A stretch of DNA of 43,218 bases from Poseidonocella sp. HB161398 (lineage in GTDB: Bacteria > Pseudomonadota > Alphaproteobacteria > Rhodobacterales > Rhodobacteraceae): contig NZ_VATA01000053.1 in NCBI RefSeq assembly GCF_005870025.1, positions 1-43,218 on the forward strand, in the 5' to 3' direction. Under the pieces are notes generated by a model. It saw only the letters and a program-made list of their open reading frames with translations, was not told the DNA's origin and made no database searches. The translations under genes were made by a program, and so were the position numbers. This document shows, piece by piece, positions 7,799-17,851 of this stretch (positions are counted from its first letter, which is position 1; every line of letters begins with the position of its first letter).

Positions 7799-8521
7799 AT
7801 GACCACCCAGAAACGACAGACGCGCCACGAGAGCATCACCGAAGAGCTGCGCGGGCGCATCGTGTCGGGGGAGTGGCGGCCGGGGCACCAGCTGCCGGTG
7901 GAGACCGATCTGGCCGTCGCCTTCGGCGTGTCGCGCATGACCATGAACAAGGTGCTGACCCGGCTGAGCCAGGAAGGATTCCTGATCCGCCGCAAGAAGC
8001 GCGGCACCTATGTCGCCCAGCCGCGCCGCCAGTCGGCGGTGATGGAGATCGCCGATATCGAGGAGGAGATCCGCGCCCTCGGCCAGAAGCACGGCTTCGA
8101 GCTGCTGCAGCGCGAGGAGCGCGGGCTCTGCCCGGCCGATGCCGCCATTGTCGGGGCGCCGGAGGGCTCGGACGTGATCTGGCTCGAGGGGCTGCACCGC
8201 GCCGACGGCCAGCCCTTCTGCCTGGAGGACCGGCTGGTCAATCCCGGCCGCGCGCCGGGCATCCTCGACCAGGACTTCTCGCGGCACTCGCCCGGCGGCT
8301 GGCTGTTGCACACCATCCCCTGGAGCCAGGCCCGCCACCATGTCCGCGCGATCAATGCCGGGCCGGAGCTGGCGCAGAAGCTGGAGCTGACCCCGGGCGA
8401 GGCCTGCCTGGAGATCCTCCGCCTGACCCGGATCGAGGGCGACTGGGTGACCTGGGTGCGGCTCAGCTATCCCGGCCATCTCCACCAGCTCGTCGCCGAG
8501 TTCGGCCCGCATGGCGGCTGA
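7799..8521 (+). CDS. hutC: GntR-family repressor, HutC type (paralogue 2)
   Basis: A second HutC-type repressor of 240 residues. The winged helix includes SRMTMNKVLTRLSQEGFLIR (about residues 45-64), and a UTRA domain follows (about 80-235). It is similar to the first copy along its length (GEWRPGHQLP against GEWPPGHQVP; TIPWSQARHHVRAI in the region where paralogue 1 has HVPWSAAENEISAV), so the two look like an old duplication rather than a recent one. A GGAGA lies close before the ATG at 7799, and a gap of about 50 bases separates it from the LysR gene. It is a candidate for the repressor acting on the hutI-hutF intergenic operator. Confidence 0.87.
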   Translation: MTTQKRQTRHESITEELRGRIVSGEWRPGHQLPVETDLAVAFGVSRMTMNKVLTRLSQEGFLIRRKKRGTYVAQPRRQSAVMEIADIEEEIRALGQKHGFELLQREERGLCPADAAIVGAPEGSDVIWLEGLHRADGQPFCLEDRLVNPGRAPGILDQDFSRHSPGGWLLHTIPWSQARHHVRAINAGPELAQKLELTPGEACLEILRLTRIEGDWVTWVRLSYPGHLHQLVAEFGPHGG

Positions 8522-8531
8522 GCGCGGCTGA

Positions 8532-9557
<1,026 letters not shown>

Positions 9558-9564
9558 GCCCGGC

Positions 9565-10041
9565 TCAGTCGGCCAGGTGGTCCTCGCGCTTCTCGGCGAC
9601 GAGCCCTTCTTCCTTCTCCTTGCGGGCCAGGAAGTCGCGGCCGAACCGGTCGTCATGCTCGCGTCCGATCACCTCGCGGGCGCGGGCGAAGACCTCGTCC
9701 TCCTCTTCCTCCATGTGATGCTCGTAATCGTGCTTCAGCGTCTTGAACCGGGCCAGCCAGCCGGGCGAGGACATGTCCATCCCGTTCAGCTCTTCGAGGA
9801 TCTCGTCCATCTCGGCATGTTCCTGCACCGAATGGCGCGCCGCATCCTGTCCCCAGGTCTTCGACATCAGCCTGGAATAGAAGGTCTCCTCCTCGGCGGC
9901 CGAATGGGACTTGATGTCCTTGTAGAAGGCGGCCCAGGCCTCGCGGCGCTCGGCGGTGTCGCCCGAGGTTCCGGCGATGGTGTCCAGCAGCTTGCGGTGG
10001 GTGTCGTGATCGGCGGTGATGGCATCGTAGATCGAGGTCAT
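9565..10041 (-). CDS. Hemerythrin HHE-domain protein
   Basis: A 158-residue protein with a four-helix hemerythrin-like domain that would bind a di-iron centre. Candidate ligands are in DHDTHRKLLDTI (about residues 10-21), HSAAEEETFY (46-55), HAEMDEILEEL and HDYEHHMEEEEDEVFA. The C-terminus is a highly charged tail rich in Arg, Lys and Glu. GGAGAGCGAC precedes the ATG at 10041. Such proteins sense or scavenge oxygen, nitric oxide or iron, or protect against oxidants; which applies is not visible. It lies downstream of hutD on the same strand with a 62-base gap, and may be read from the hut transcript. Confidence 0.87.
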   Translation of the reverse strand: MTSIYDAITADHDTHRKLLDTIAGTSGDTAERREAWAAFYKDIKSHSAAEEETFYSRLMSKTWGQDAARHSVQEHAEMDEILEELNGMDMSSPGWLARFKTLKHDYEHHMEEEEDEVFARAREVIGREHDDRFGRDFLARKEKEEGLVAEKREDHLAD

Positions 10042-10103
10042 GTCGCTCTCCGTTCTGGCTGTCGCCGCGCCAACGTGCCGGGAGGCGCCCGGGTTCCGGG
10101 GCC

Positions 10104-10553
10104 TCAGCCGTAGAGCCCGATCCCGAGCGCCGGGCCGGAGGCGGTCTCCGCCAGGTCCAGCGTCTCGAGGCAGAGCGCGCCTTGCCAGCTCGCCCCGGGC
10201 GGCAGCGCGCCGCGCGAGACCTCGGCGCGGAAGGGCGGGCGGCACATCAGGTTCAGCACCGTCATCGGCCCGCCGGCCAGCTCGGCATGGACCTCCGCCG
10301 CGCCGTCGAAGCGCAGCGGCGCGATGCCGGGACGGGCGAGGACCTCTCGCCCGTCGATCACCAGCCGCACGGGACCGCCCGCGACCGGGGTGAAGAGCCG
10401 CTCCACCCCCGGAAAGGCCGAGAACGGGCCCGAGCGCGCGATCTCCGCCAGGCTGATCCGCCACAGGAAGCTGTCGAGCCCGGCCCCTTGCGGGAAGCTG
10501 GCGAGCGTCCGCGTCCGCCCGCCGCCGTTCTTCCAGGGCTCCCAGCCGCTCAC
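10104..10553 (-). CDS. hutD: HutD family protein (short form)
   Basis: HutD is a cupin-fold protein found in many hut operons; it is thought to limit pathway flux, possibly by binding formylated intermediates. This copy starts with GTG at 10553, overlapping the hutU stop (GTGA), and reads [20 protein letters not shown], with the conserved WKNGGG motif. [20 protein letters not shown] and [14 protein letters not shown] are also family-typical. At 149 residues it is shorter than the roughly 180-190 common in the family, lacking some N-terminal residues and part of the C-terminus. An in-frame upstream start would run inside hutU and is less likely. Confidence 0.85.
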   Translation of the reverse strand: MSGWEPWKNGGGRTRTLASFPQGAGLDSFLWRISLAEIARSGPFSAFPGVERLFTPVAGGPVRLVIDGREVLARPGIAPLRFDGAAEVHAELAGGPMTVLNLMCRPPFRAEVSRGALPPGASWQGALCLETLDLAETASGPALGIGLYG

Positions 10554-12244
10554 CCGAGGATCCGCGGCAGGCGCAGGCCGTTGGCGCGGGCGCAGTCGAT
10601 CGCCTCCGGATAGCCCGCATCCGCGTGGCGCCAGACGCCCGAGGCCGGGTCGTTCCACAGCACCCGCTCCAGACGCTTGGCGGCCTCGGGCGTGCCATCG
10701 GCGCAGATCACCACGCCGGCATGCTGCGAAAATCCCATGCCGACCCCGCCGCCATGGTGCAGCGACACCCAGGTCGCCCCCGAGGCGGTGTTGACCAGCG
10801 CGTTCAGCAAAGGCCAGTCCGACACGGCGTCCGAGCCGTCGCGCATCGCCTCGGTCTCGCGGTTCGGCGAGGCCACGGAGCCGGAATCCAGATGGTCGCG
10901 GCCGATCACCACCGGCGCCTTCAGCTCGCCCGAGGCGACCATCTCGTTGAATTTCAGCCCCGCCCGGTGCCGGTCGCCCAGCCCGATCCAGCAGATCCGC
11001 GCCGGCAGGCCCTGGAAGGCGATCCGCTCGCGCGCCATGTCCAGCCAGCGGTGCAGCCCCTCGTTCTCGGGGAAGAGCTCCTTCATCGCCTGGTCGGTCT
11101 TGTAGATGTCCTCCGGGTCCCCCGAAAGCGCCGCCCAGCGGAACGGGCCGATGCCCTTGCAGAAGAGCGGGCGGATATAGGCGGGCACGAAACCGGGGAA
11201 GGCGAAGGCGTTCTCCAGCCCCTCTTCCTTGGCCATCTGGCGGATGTTGTTGCCGTAATCCAGCGTCGGCACGCCGGCATTCCAGAAGCCGACCATCGCC
11301 GCGACATGCGCCTTCATCGACTGTTTCGCCGCTTTCGCCACTGCCTCTGGCTCGGATTCCTGGCGGGCGCGCCATTCGGCGACGGACCAGCCCGCGGGCA
11401 GGTAGCCGCGGAACGGGTCATGCGCCGAGGTCTGGTCGGTGACGATGTCCGGCCGCCCGTTCGGCAGCGGCTCGCCCGCCTCCATCCGGCGCAGGATCTC
11501 GGGGAAGACATCGGCCGCGTTGCCGATCAGCGCGACGGATTTCGCCTCGCCCGCTTGGGTCCAGCGCTCGATCATCGCCAGCGCCTCGTCGAGATCGCGG
11601 GTCTTCTCGTCGCAATAGCGGGTGCGGATGCGGAAATCGGCGCGGGTCTCGTCGCATTCGACCGCCAGGCAGCAGGCCCCGGCCATGACCGCGGCCAAGG
11701 GCTGCGCGCCGCCCATGCCGCCGAGGCCGCCGGTCAGGATCCACTTGCCCTTCAGGTCGCCGCCGTAATGCTGCCGCCCGGCCTCGGCGAAGGTCTCGTA
11801 GGTGCCCTGCACGATGCCCTGCGCGCCGATATAGATCCAGGACCCGGCCGTCATCTGGCCGTACATCATCAGGCCCTTGCGATCGAGCTCGTTGAAATGC
11901 TCCCAGGTGGCCCATTCCGGCACCAGGTTCGAGTTGGCGATCAGCACGCGCGGCGCGTCGGCATGGGTGCGGATGATGGCGATCGGCTTGCCCGACTGGA
12001 CGATCAGCGTCTCGTCCGCCTCCAGGTCCTTCAGGCTTTCCACGATCGTGTCGAAATCGTCCCAGGTCCGGGCCGCGCGGCCGATGCCGCCATAGACGAC
12101 CAGCTCGTGCGGCTTCTCGGCCACGTCCGGATGGAGGTTGTTCATCAGCATCCGGAGCGGCGCCTCGGTCAGCCAGGACTTGGCGTTCAGCTCGGTGCCG
12201 GTGGGCGGGAAGACGTCGCGGATATTGTGGCGGGGATTGGTCAT
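10550..12244 (-). CDS. hutU: Urocanate hydratase
   Basis: The second step of histidine breakdown: urocanate plus water gives imidazolonepropionate, using tightly bound NAD. The protein has 564 residues, normal for the family. It begins [19 protein letters not shown]; the NAD-binding stretch [14 protein letters not shown] is at about residues 171-184, and the C-terminal half includes [29 protein letters not shown] precedes the ATG at 12244. It lies 11 bases after hutG and overlaps hutD. The palindrome that recurs in the three upstream genes of this operon is absent from this one. Confidence 0.97.
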   Translation of the reverse strand: MTNPRHNIRDVFPPTGTELNAKSWLTEAPLRMLMNNLHPDVAEKPHELVVYGGIGRAARTWDDFDTIVESLKDLEADETLIVQSGKPIAIIRTHADAPRVLIANSNLVPEWATWEHFNELDRKGLMMYGQMTAGSWIYIGAQGIVQGTYETFAEAGRQHYGGDLKGKWILTGGLGGMGGAQPLAAVMAGACCLAVECDETRADFRIRTRYCDEKTRDLDEALAMIERWTQAGEAKSVALIGNAADVFPEILRRMEAGEPLPNGRPDIVTDQTSAHDPFRGYLPAGWSVAEWRARQESEPEAVAKAAKQSMKAHVAAMVGFWNAGVPTLDYGNNIRQMAKEEGLENAFAFPGFVPAYIRPLFCKGIGPFRWAALSGDPEDIYKTDQAMKELFPENEGLHRWLDMARERIAFQGLPARICWIGLGDRHRAGLKFNEMVASGELKAPVVIGRDHLDSGSVASPNRETEAMRDGSDAVSDWPLLNALVNTASGATWVSLHHGGGVGMGFSQHAGVVICADGTPEAAKRLERVLWNDPASGVWRHADAGYPEAIDCARANGLRLPRILG

Positions 12245-12255
12245 CGGATGTCCTT

Positions 12256-13047
12256 TCAGCGCGCGAGAGACGGCGCGAGGTCGATCAGGTCTTGCAGAAT
12301 GTCCTTGAGCGTGGCGCGGAGGCGCTCGGCCTTCTGTGCGTCGAGGCCGAAGGGCGGGTCCTCGGACGCCAGATGGGAGGACTGCGCCAGCTCCATCTGC
12401 ACGGCGTGGAGGCCCTCGCCGGGGCGGCCGTAATGCCGCGTGGTCCAGCCGCCCTTGAAGCGGCCATTTGTGATCACAGTCCGCCCGGACGCGTCGCAGC
12501 GCGCGCGGACCGCGGCCGTGATGCGCGGATCGCAGGTCTCGCCCATGTTGTCGCCGATGTTGAAATCCGGCAGCACGCCCTCGAAGAGCCAGGGGATGAC
12601 CGAGCGGATCGAGTGGCAGTCATAGAGGATCGCGACGCCGTGGATCGCCTTCACCCGCTGCAGCTCGGCCTCGAGCGCGGCGTGATAGGCGGCATGCCAG
12701 GTGTCGCGGCGTTCGGCGATCTCGGCCTCGCCGGGCGCGGTCTCCCAGATCGGCGCATTGTCGAAGGTGGTCGTGGGCACCAGCGTCGTCGTGGTCTGGC
12801 CGGGATAGAGGCTGACCCCCGCCGGATCGCGGTTGGCGTCGATCACGTAGCGGTGGAAATTCGCCTGCACCGCGGTCACGCCCGGCACCAGGTCGCGGTA
12901 GAGGGACTCGATATGCCAGTCGGTGTCGCGCAGCAGCCGGCCTTCGCCGTTCATCTGCGCGCGGATCGCGTCGGGCACATGGGTGCCGGTATGGGGAAAG
13001 CCGAGGACCAGCGGGCTATCGCCCCGGGTGACGGTGACGGGATGCAT
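12256..13047 (-). CDS. hutG: N-formylglutamate deformylase
   Basis: The last step of the five-enzyme route: N-formyl-L-glutamate is hydrolysed to glutamate and formate. The 263-residue protein belongs to the zinc-dependent N-formylglutamate amidohydrolase family. Visible motifs include [12 protein letters not shown] (14-25), a [10 protein letters not shown] segment (about 41-50), LYDCHSIRS (about 139-147) and [14 protein letters not shown] (about 193-206). The start ATG at 13047 overlaps the hutH stop. It contains one copy of the TGTGATCACA palindrome at 12469-12478, encoding Val-Ile-Thr in [10 protein letters not shown]. The pairing with hutF rather than a formimidoylglutamase shows which route is used. 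Confidence 0.96.
   Translation of the reverse strand: MHPVTVTRGDSPLVLGFPHTGTHVPDAIRAQMNGEGRLLRDTDWHIESLYRDLVPGVTAVQANFHRYVIDANRDPAGVSLYPGQTTTTLVPTTTFDNAPIWETAPGEAEIAERRDTWHAAYHAALEAELQRVKAIHGVAILYDCHSIRSVIPWLFEGVLPDFNIGDNMGETCDPRITAAVRARCDASGRTVITNGRFKGGWTTRHYGRPGEGLHAVQMELAQSSHLASEDPPFGLDAQKAERLRATLKDILQDLIDLAPSLAR
12469..12478. repeat. TGTGATCACA palindrome, copy 1 (in hutG)
   Basis: A perfect 10-bp palindrome within hutG. On the coding strand it reads AC[T GTG ATC ACA] AAT, giving Thr-Val-Ile-Thr-Asn. Confidence 0.9.
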
Positions 13048-14576
13048 CAGAACACCTCCGGCAGGGCCAGCCCGCAGGCATCGACCAGGACGGCATCGGC
13101 GATCAGGCGGCCGGCGGCGTCCAGATCGGGCGCCATGAAGCGGTCTGGGCCGAGCTCGGGCACCTCGTCCCGCAGGGCTGTGATCACATTTGCCAGCGCG
13201 GGCGAGGTGGCCAGAGGCGCGCGGAAGGCGATGCCCTGCGCGCTGGTCATCGCCTCGACCCCGAGGATCCAGTTGAGGTTCTCGGTCATCTGCAAAAGCC
13301 GCCGCGCGCCGTGGCAGGCCATCGAGACATGGTCTTCCTGGTTGGCGGAGGTCGGGGTGGAGTCCACGCTGGCCGGATGCGACAGCTGCTTGTTCTCGCT
13401 CATCAGCGCGGCAGTCGTCACTTCGGCGATCATCAGGCCGGAATTCAGCCCCGGCGCCGGTGTCAGGAAGCCCGGCAGGCCGTAATTCAGCGCCGGATCG
13501 ACCAGCATGGCGATGCGCCGCTGGGAGATGGCGCCGATCTCGGCCACGGCCAGCGCGATCTGGTCGGCGGCGAAGGCCACCGGCTCGGCATGGAAGTTCC
13601 CGCCCGAGACCACCGAGCCGTCGGACAGCACCAGCGGATTGTCGGTGGCGGCATTGGCCTCGATCTCCAGCGTGACCGAGACCTGGCGCAGCAGGTCGAG
13701 GCAGGCGCCGGTGACCTGCGGATGGCAGCGCAGGCAGTAGGGATCCTGCACCCGCTCGTCATCCTCGCGGTGGCTTTCGCGGATCTCGGACCCATCGAGC
13801 AGCGCACGCAAGCTGGCGGCGACGTCGATCTGCCCCTGATGGCCGCGCAGCGCGTGGATTTCCGGCCGGGTCGGCGCGGTGGAGCCCATCGCCGCATCGG
13901 TCGACATCGCGCCTGTGATCACAGCCGCCTGCACGGCGCGGGTGGCGCGGAAGAGCCCGGCCAGCGCCAGCGCGGTCGAGACCTGCGTGCCGTTGATCAG
14001 CGCCAGCCCCTCCTTGGCGGTCAGCACCACCGGGGCAAGCCCGGCGCGGCTCAGCGCCTCGGCCCCGGCCATCCGCTCGCCATCGAGAAAGGCCTCGCCC
14101 TCGCCGATCATCACGGCGGCCATATGCGCCAGCGGCGCGAGGTCGCCAGAGGCGCCGACGGAGCCCTTCTCGGGGATCACCGGCAGGACGCCCGCCCAGA
14201 GCATGCCCTCGAGGAGCCGCACCAGCTCCAGCCGGACGCCGGAGGCGCCGCGGCCGAGCGACATCAGCTTCAGCGTCAGGATCAGCCGGACGATCGCCGG
14301 GGCCAGCGGCTGGCCGACGCCGCAGCAATGGCTGAGGATCAGGTTGCGCTGCAGGGTCTCGACATCCTCCGCGGCGATGCGGATCGAGGCGAGCTTGCCG
14401 AAGCCGGTATTGATCCCGTAGACTGGGTCCTTGCCCGCGGCGACCTGCGCGATGCGCGCCGCGGCGGCCTCGATGGCGGGCAGGGCGGCCGGATCCAGCG
14501 TCGCGGCAGTGCCCGACCAGTAGATATCGGCCAGGGTCTTCAGATCGACCCTGCCGGGGGTGAGCGTGACGGCCAT
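13047..14576 (-). CDS. hutH: Histidine ammonia-lyase
   Basis: The first step of the pathway: L-histidine is deaminated to trans-urocanate. From the ATG at 14576 the protein has 509 residues. The self-cyclising Ala-Ser-Gly that forms the MIO cofactor is present at 142-144 ([15 protein letters not shown]), and [11 protein letters not shown] (53-63) is the usual active-site loop. The longer open frame upstream lies in hutI and is not used: the start overlaps the hutI stop as TGATG. The gene carries two copies of the TGTGATCACA palindrome, both encoding Val-Ile-Thr (AAVITGAMS and ANVITALRD). Confidence 0.97.
   Translation of the reverse strand: MAVTLTPGRVDLKTLADIYWSGTAATLDPAALPAIEAAAARIAQVAAGKDPVYGINTGFGKLASIRIAAEDVETLQRNLILSHCCGVGQPLAPAIVRLILTLKLMSLGRGASGVRLELVRLLEGMLWAGVLPVIPEKGSVGASGDLAPLAHMAAVMIGEGEAFLDGERMAGAEALSRAGLAPVVLTAKEGLALINGTQVSTALALAGLFRATRAVQAAVITGAMSTDAAMGSTAPTRPEIHALRGHQGQIDVAASLRALLDGSEIRESHREDDERVQDPYCLRCHPQVTGACLDLLRQVSVTLEIEANAATDNPLVLSDGSVVSGGNFHAEPVAFAADQIALAVAEIGAISQRRIAMLVDPALNYGLPGFLTPAPGLNSGLMIAEVTTAALMSENKQLSHPASVDSTPTSANQEDHVSMACHGARRLLQMTENLNWILGVEAMTSAQGIAFRAPLATSPALANVITALRDEVPELGPDRFMAPDLDAAGRLIADAVLVDACGLALPEVF
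13179..13188. repeat. TGTGATCACA palindrome, copy 2 (in hutH)
   Basis: A perfect palindrome in the 3' part of hutH. The coding strand reads AA[T GTG ATC ACA] GCC, Asn-Val-Ile-Thr-Ala. Confidence 0.9.
13914..13923. repeat. TGTGATCACA palindrome, copy 3 (in hutH)
   Basis: A perfect palindrome near the middle of hutH. The coding strand reads GC[T GTG ATC ACA] GGC, Ala-Val-Ile-Thr-Gly. Confidence 0.9.
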
Positions 14577-15763
14577 CAGACGAGTTCTCCCTTGAAGACC
14601 CGCGCTTTCAGCGGGTTGAAGCCGATGCGGTTGGCGATCTGGGCGACGCTTTCCGCGCGCCAGAGCGCGAAATCGGCCGAGGCGCCTTTTGTGATCACAC
14701 CCGTTTCGCCGGCGAGGCCGAGCGCCTGGGCGGCGTTGCGGGTGGTGGCGGCGAAGCATTCGCGCACCGTCATCCGGTAGAGCGTCGCGCCCATGTTCAT
14801 GGTCATCAGCAGCGAAGTCATCGGCGAGGTGCCGGGGTTGCAGTCGGTGGCCAGCGCCATCTTCACCCCGGCCTCGCGGAAGGCCTGCACCGGCGGAACC
14901 TGTTCCTCGCGCAGCATGTAGTAGGCGCCGGGCAGCAGCACCGCGACCGAGCCGGCCGCGGCCATGGCGGCGGCGTCCTCCTGCGTGGCGTATTCCAGAT
15001 GGTCGACCGACAGCGCGCCATGCCCGGCGGCGAAGGCGGTGCCGCCCTGATGGGTCAGCTGCTCGGCATGGAGCTTGACCGGAAGGCCCAGCTCGGCGGC
15101 GCGGGCGAAGAGCGGCTCCAGCTCGGCGGCCGAGAAGGCGATGCCCTCGCAGAACCCGTCCACCGCATCGGCCAGGCCTTCGGCATGGGCCTGCTCCAGC
15201 CCGGGAATGGCGACTTCGGCAATATAGTCGGCGCCGCGGCCCTTGTATTCGGGCGGCAGCGCATGGGCGGCAAGCCAGCTTGTGATCACACGCACCGGAC
15301 GCAGCTCGGCCAGCCGCCGCGCGGCGCGCAGCATGTTCAGCTCGGCCTCGATCTCCAGCCCGTAGCCCGACTTGATCTCGACGGTGGAGACGCCTTCGGC
15401 CAGCAGGTGGTCGAGCCGGGGCAGAGCGGTCTCGACCAGCGCCTCGACCGGCAGCGCCCGCGTGGCGCGCATGGTGGAGGCGATGCCGCCGCCTGCCCGC
15501 GCGATCTCCTCGTAGGAGGCGCCGTCGAGCCGCATTTCCCATTCGAAGGCGCGGTCGCCGCCATGGACCAGATGGGTATGGCAGTCGACCAGCCCCGGCG
15601 TCAGCAGCGCGCCGCCGCAATCCGTCACCTCGGCGCCGTCGCGCGGCAGGCCGGTCCCGACCTCCAGAACGCGGCCCGACTCGGTCAGGATCTCCAGCTC
15701 TTCGGGGTCCAGGCTGTCCGAAAGCCCTGTGATCACACGGGCATTAGTCCAAATTCTGCGCAT
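14576..15763 (-). CDS. hutI: Imidazolonepropionase
   Basis: The third step: imidazolone-5-propionate is hydrolysed to N-formimidoyl-L-glutamate. It is an amidohydrolase-fold metalloenzyme of 395 residues starting [15 protein letters not shown]. Metal and substrate motifs are [28 protein letters not shown] and [11 protein letters not shown]. The ATG at 15763 is chosen because the frame upstream runs into the hutF promoter and antisense to hutF. It is the first gene of the hut operon. It has three copies of the TGTGATCACA palindrome (RVITGLS, RVITSWL, GVITKGA), and its first codons (AGA, ATT, ACT, AAT) are unusually AT-rich. Confidence 0.96.
   Translation of the reverse strand: MRRIWTNARVITGLSDSLDPEELEILTESGRVLEVGTGLPRDGAEVTDCGGALLTPGLVDCHTHLVHGGDRAFEWEMRLDGASYEEIARAGGGIASTMRATRALPVEALVETALPRLDHLLAEGVSTVEIKSGYGLEIEAELNMLRAARRLAELRPVRVITSWLAAHALPPEYKGRGADYIAEVAIPGLEQAHAEGLADAVDGFCEGIAFSAAELEPLFARAAELGLPVKLHAEQLTHQGGTAFAAGHGALSVDHLEYATQEDAAAMAAAGSVAVLLPGAYYMLREEQVPPVQAFREAGVKMALATDCNPGTSPMTSLLMTMNMGATLYRMTVRECFAATTRNAAQALGLAGETGVITKGASADFALWRAESVAQIANRIGFNPLKARVFKGELV
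14690..14699. repeat. TGTGATCACA palindrome, copy 4 (in hutI)
   Basis: A perfect palindrome in the 3' part of hutI. The coding strand reads GG[T GTG ATC ACA] AAA, Gly-Val-Ile-Thr-Lys. Confidence 0.9.
15281..15290. repeat. TGTGATCACA palindrome, copy 5 (in hutI)
   Basis: A perfect palindrome in the middle of hutI. The coding strand reads CG[T GTG ATC ACA] AGC, Arg-Val-Ile-Thr-Ser. Confidence 0.9.
15728..15737. repeat. TGTGATCACA palindrome, copy 6 (start of hutI)
   Basis: A perfect palindrome nine codons into hutI, about 60 bases from the intergenic HutC-like operator. The coding strand reads CG[T GTG ATC ACA] GGG, Arg-Val-Ile-Thr-Gly. Confidence 0.9.
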
Positions 15764-15796
15764 CGCGTCCGTTCCGGCTTTCCCTGTTGTCTGCAA

Positions 15797-15808
15797 AAGT
15801 ATATACAT
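15797..15808. promoter_or_regulatory. Putative HutC operator between hutI and hutF
   Basis: The core GTATATAC (15799-15806) is a perfect palindrome and matches the core of the HutC consensus TTGTATATACAA as I recall it. It lies in the 96-base divergent region, where it could repress hutI and hutF together. It overlaps TATACT on the minus strand, a possible -10 for the hutI operon. Confidence 0.65.
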
Positions 15809-15859
15809 ATCGAAAGGCGGGCAGGAAAGCCCCTGCGGACCGACAGGCGGAGACAGAGC

Positions 15860-17194
15860 ATGAAAATCATCGCGGAGCGGGCGCTTCTGCCCGATGGATG
15901 GGCGGAAAACGTGGCGGTGGTGCTGGAGGGCGCGCGGATCGCCTCGGTCGCGCCGGGCGCGGGCGGCGAGGGGCAGCGCGTCGCCTGCCTGATTCCGGGC
16001 ATGGCCAACCTGCACAGCCATGCGTTCCAGCGCGGCTTTTCCGGGCTGACCGAGGCGCGCGGGCCGGGGCGGGACAGCTTCTGGACCTGGCGCGAGATGA
16101 TGTACCGCTTTGCCCTGTCGCTCGACCCGGACGAGGCGCAGGCGATCGCCGCCATGGCGCAGGTCGAGATGCTGGAGGCGGGCTATACCCGCGCGGGCGA
16201 GTTCCACTACCTGCATCACGCCCCGGACGGGCAGGCCTATGACGACCCGGCCGAGATGTCGGCGCGGATCTTCGCCGCCGCCGCGGAGACTGGCATCGCG
16301 CTGACCCATCTTCCGGTCTTCTATGCCCATGGCGGCTTCGGCCCCGCCCCGGCGGTCGAGGGGCAGCGGCGCTTCCTGCATGGCCGCGACGCCTTTCTGC
16401 GGCTGGTCGAGGCCTGCGACGGGATGCGCCGCGACGGCGATGTGGTGGGCTATGCGCCGCATTCGCTGCGCGCGGCCACGGCGGAGGATCTGCATGCCCT
16501 GGCGGCGGCCCTGCCGGACCGGCCCGTGCATATCCATGTCGCCGAGCAGGTGAAGGAGGTCGAGGACTGCCTCGCCTTCTCGGGCCGCCGCCCGGTGGAG
16601 TACCTGATGGGCGAGGTGGAGATCGGCCCGCGCTGGTGCCTGATCCATGCCACCCACCTGATCGCGGCGGAGACCCGGGCGCTGGCGGAAAGCGGCGCAG
16701 TGGCGGGGCTCTGCCCGGTGACCGAGGCCAATCTGGGCGACGGCATTTTCCCGGGCCCGGACTTCCTGGCGGCGGGCGGGCGCTTCGGCATCGGCACGGA
16801 TTCGAATGTCCGCATCGATCTGGCCGAAGAGCTGCGCGTGCTGGAATACGGCCAGCGCCTGATCCGCCGCGAGCGCAACGCGCTGGCCACGGCGCCGGGG
16901 TCGACCGGGGCGCAGCTTTTCGCCGGGGCGCTGGCGGGCGGGGCGCAGGCGCTCGGCGGCGAGGCACCGGGCATCGCGGCGGGCGCCGCGGCCGATCTGG
17001 TGGGGCTCGGCGATCCGCTGGGGCTGGGGGTGTCGGGCGACCAGATGCTCGATCGCTGGATCTTCGGGCGCGAGGTCGCGGTGGCCGATGTCTGGGCGCG
17101 GGGGCGCCATGTGGTCGCCGGCGGCGCCCATCTGGCCCGGGAGGCGGTCGCGGCCCGGTACGCAAAGGTCGTGAACCGGGTTCTGGCGCGATAG
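15860..17194 (+). CDS. hutF: Formimidoylglutamate deiminase
   Basis: The fourth step: N-formimidoyl-L-glutamate is hydrolysed to N-formyl-L-glutamate and ammonia, feeding HutG. The 444-residue amidohydrolase has metal-binding motifs [11 protein letters not shown] (about residues 50-60), [15 protein letters not shown] (about 222-236) and [13 protein letters not shown] (about 313-325). It starts at the ATG at 15860 ([13 protein letters not shown]), with a GGAGACAGAGC stretch just upstream. The frame is open far upstream but that part is antisense to hutI. It is divergent from hutI and shares the operator region. No palindrome copy lies inside it. Confidence 0.95.
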   Translation: MKIIAERALLPDGWAENVAVVLEGARIASVAPGAGGEGQRVACLIPGMANLHSHAFQRGFSGLTEARGPGRDSFWTWREMMYRFALSLDPDEAQAIAAMAQVEMLEAGYTRAGEFHYLHHAPDGQAYDDPAEMSARIFAAAAETGIALTHLPVFYAHGGFGPAPAVEGQRRFLHGRDAFLRLVEACDGMRRDGDVVGYAPHSLRAATAEDLHALAAALPDRPVHIHVAEQVKEVEDCLAFSGRRPVEYLMGEVEIGPRWCLIHATHLIAAETRALAESGAVAGLCPVTEANLGDGIFPGPDFLAAGGRFGIGTDSNVRIDLAEELRVLEYGQRLIRRERNALATAPGSTGAQLFAGALAGGAQALGGEAPGIAAGAAADLVGLGDPLGLGVSGDQMLDRWIFGREVAVADVWARGRHVVAGGAHLAREAVAARYAKVVNRVLAR

Positions 17195-17320
17195 AATCTT
17201 GCGCCCATGCGTATGCTGCAACGCGGCACTGCCGGCTTGGAGGTGGTTGCAAACCGCGCCTTGGCCTAAGTTGGGTGGCAAGGGAGGAACCCCGATAGTT
17301 GCAAACTCACGGAGTTCCAG

Positions 17321-17542
17321 ATGGCACACGCAGCAACGATTTCTCACCGCCCCGGTCTTTTCGCGGGCATCGCAAGCTTCTTCGCAGCCTTCGGCCGCGG
17401 CCTGGTGTGGATGGCAGAAGCCAATCCGCGCTTCAAGGAACTGGAGCGTCTCCAGCGCATGTCCGACGAAGAGCTCGACGCCCGCGGCCTGCGCCGCGAG
17501 AAGCTGGTCGAGCATGTCTTCCGCAACAGCGCCTGCATCTGA
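17321..17542 (+). CDS. DUF1127 small protein
   Basis: A 73-residue protein. The C-terminal part [20 protein letters not shown] (about residues 44-63) is the DUF1127 / YjiS-like signature: a short Arg- and Leu-rich helix found in many alphaproteobacterial small proteins, some linked to RNA turnover, phosphate or stress responses. The hydrophobic N-terminal half ([20 protein letters not shown]) could be a weak membrane anchor. GGAG precedes the ATG at 17321. It lies alone between hutF and pnp, with a possible hairpin terminator after its stop. Confidence 0.85.
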   Translation: MAHAATISHRPGLFAGIASFFAAFGRGLVWMAEANPRFKELERLQRMSDEELDARGLRREKLVEHVFRNSACI

Positions 17543-17851
17543 GCCGGGCCGCTGACGACATAGCGGGAACGCGCGCTGCGTTCCCGCCGCCACCCGGCGC
17601 CCGCGGCTGAAAAGCCCGGGCGCCGGTTGCGTTCCGGGCCCCGGCGGCCCGCCGCCGCCCCGCGCGCCGAGGGGCGGCGTTAACACCTTTTGGCTTTCCG
17701 CGAAGGCCGTTCTCCTGTATTGCAGCGCAATCTGAGACGTGACGCAAAGACCCCGGCGTTGTGGGAAGATGACAGGGGTCGGCGGCAATGGGGCCGCCAT
17801 ACATGAAACGGGATCGATAGGAGGGCCTATGGATTCCAGACAGGATAGCCG
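17543..17851. other. 309-base gap between the DUF1127 gene and pnp
   Basis: No credible gene. The first half is extremely GC-rich with several self-complementary stretches, including the hairpin at 17563-17587. The part after about 17690 is less GC-rich and probably holds the pnp promoter and leader, but I see no convincing -35/-10 pair. A short ATG frame just upstream of pnp (from 17829) would encode only about a dozen residues. Confidence 0.6.
17563..17587 (+). terminator. Hairpin after the DUF1127 gene
   Basis: GCGGGAACG and CGTTCCCGC form a perfect 9-bp stem with a 7-base loop, 20 bases past the stop. There is no clear T-run, so termination may be weak. Confidence 0.5.

Noticed and set aside
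12469-15737. Reading TGTGATCACA as a CRP/FNR-type binding site
   Set aside because: CRP-type sites need a six-base spacer between TGTGA and TCACA. Here the half-sites overlap with no spacer, and the copies are in coding DNA.
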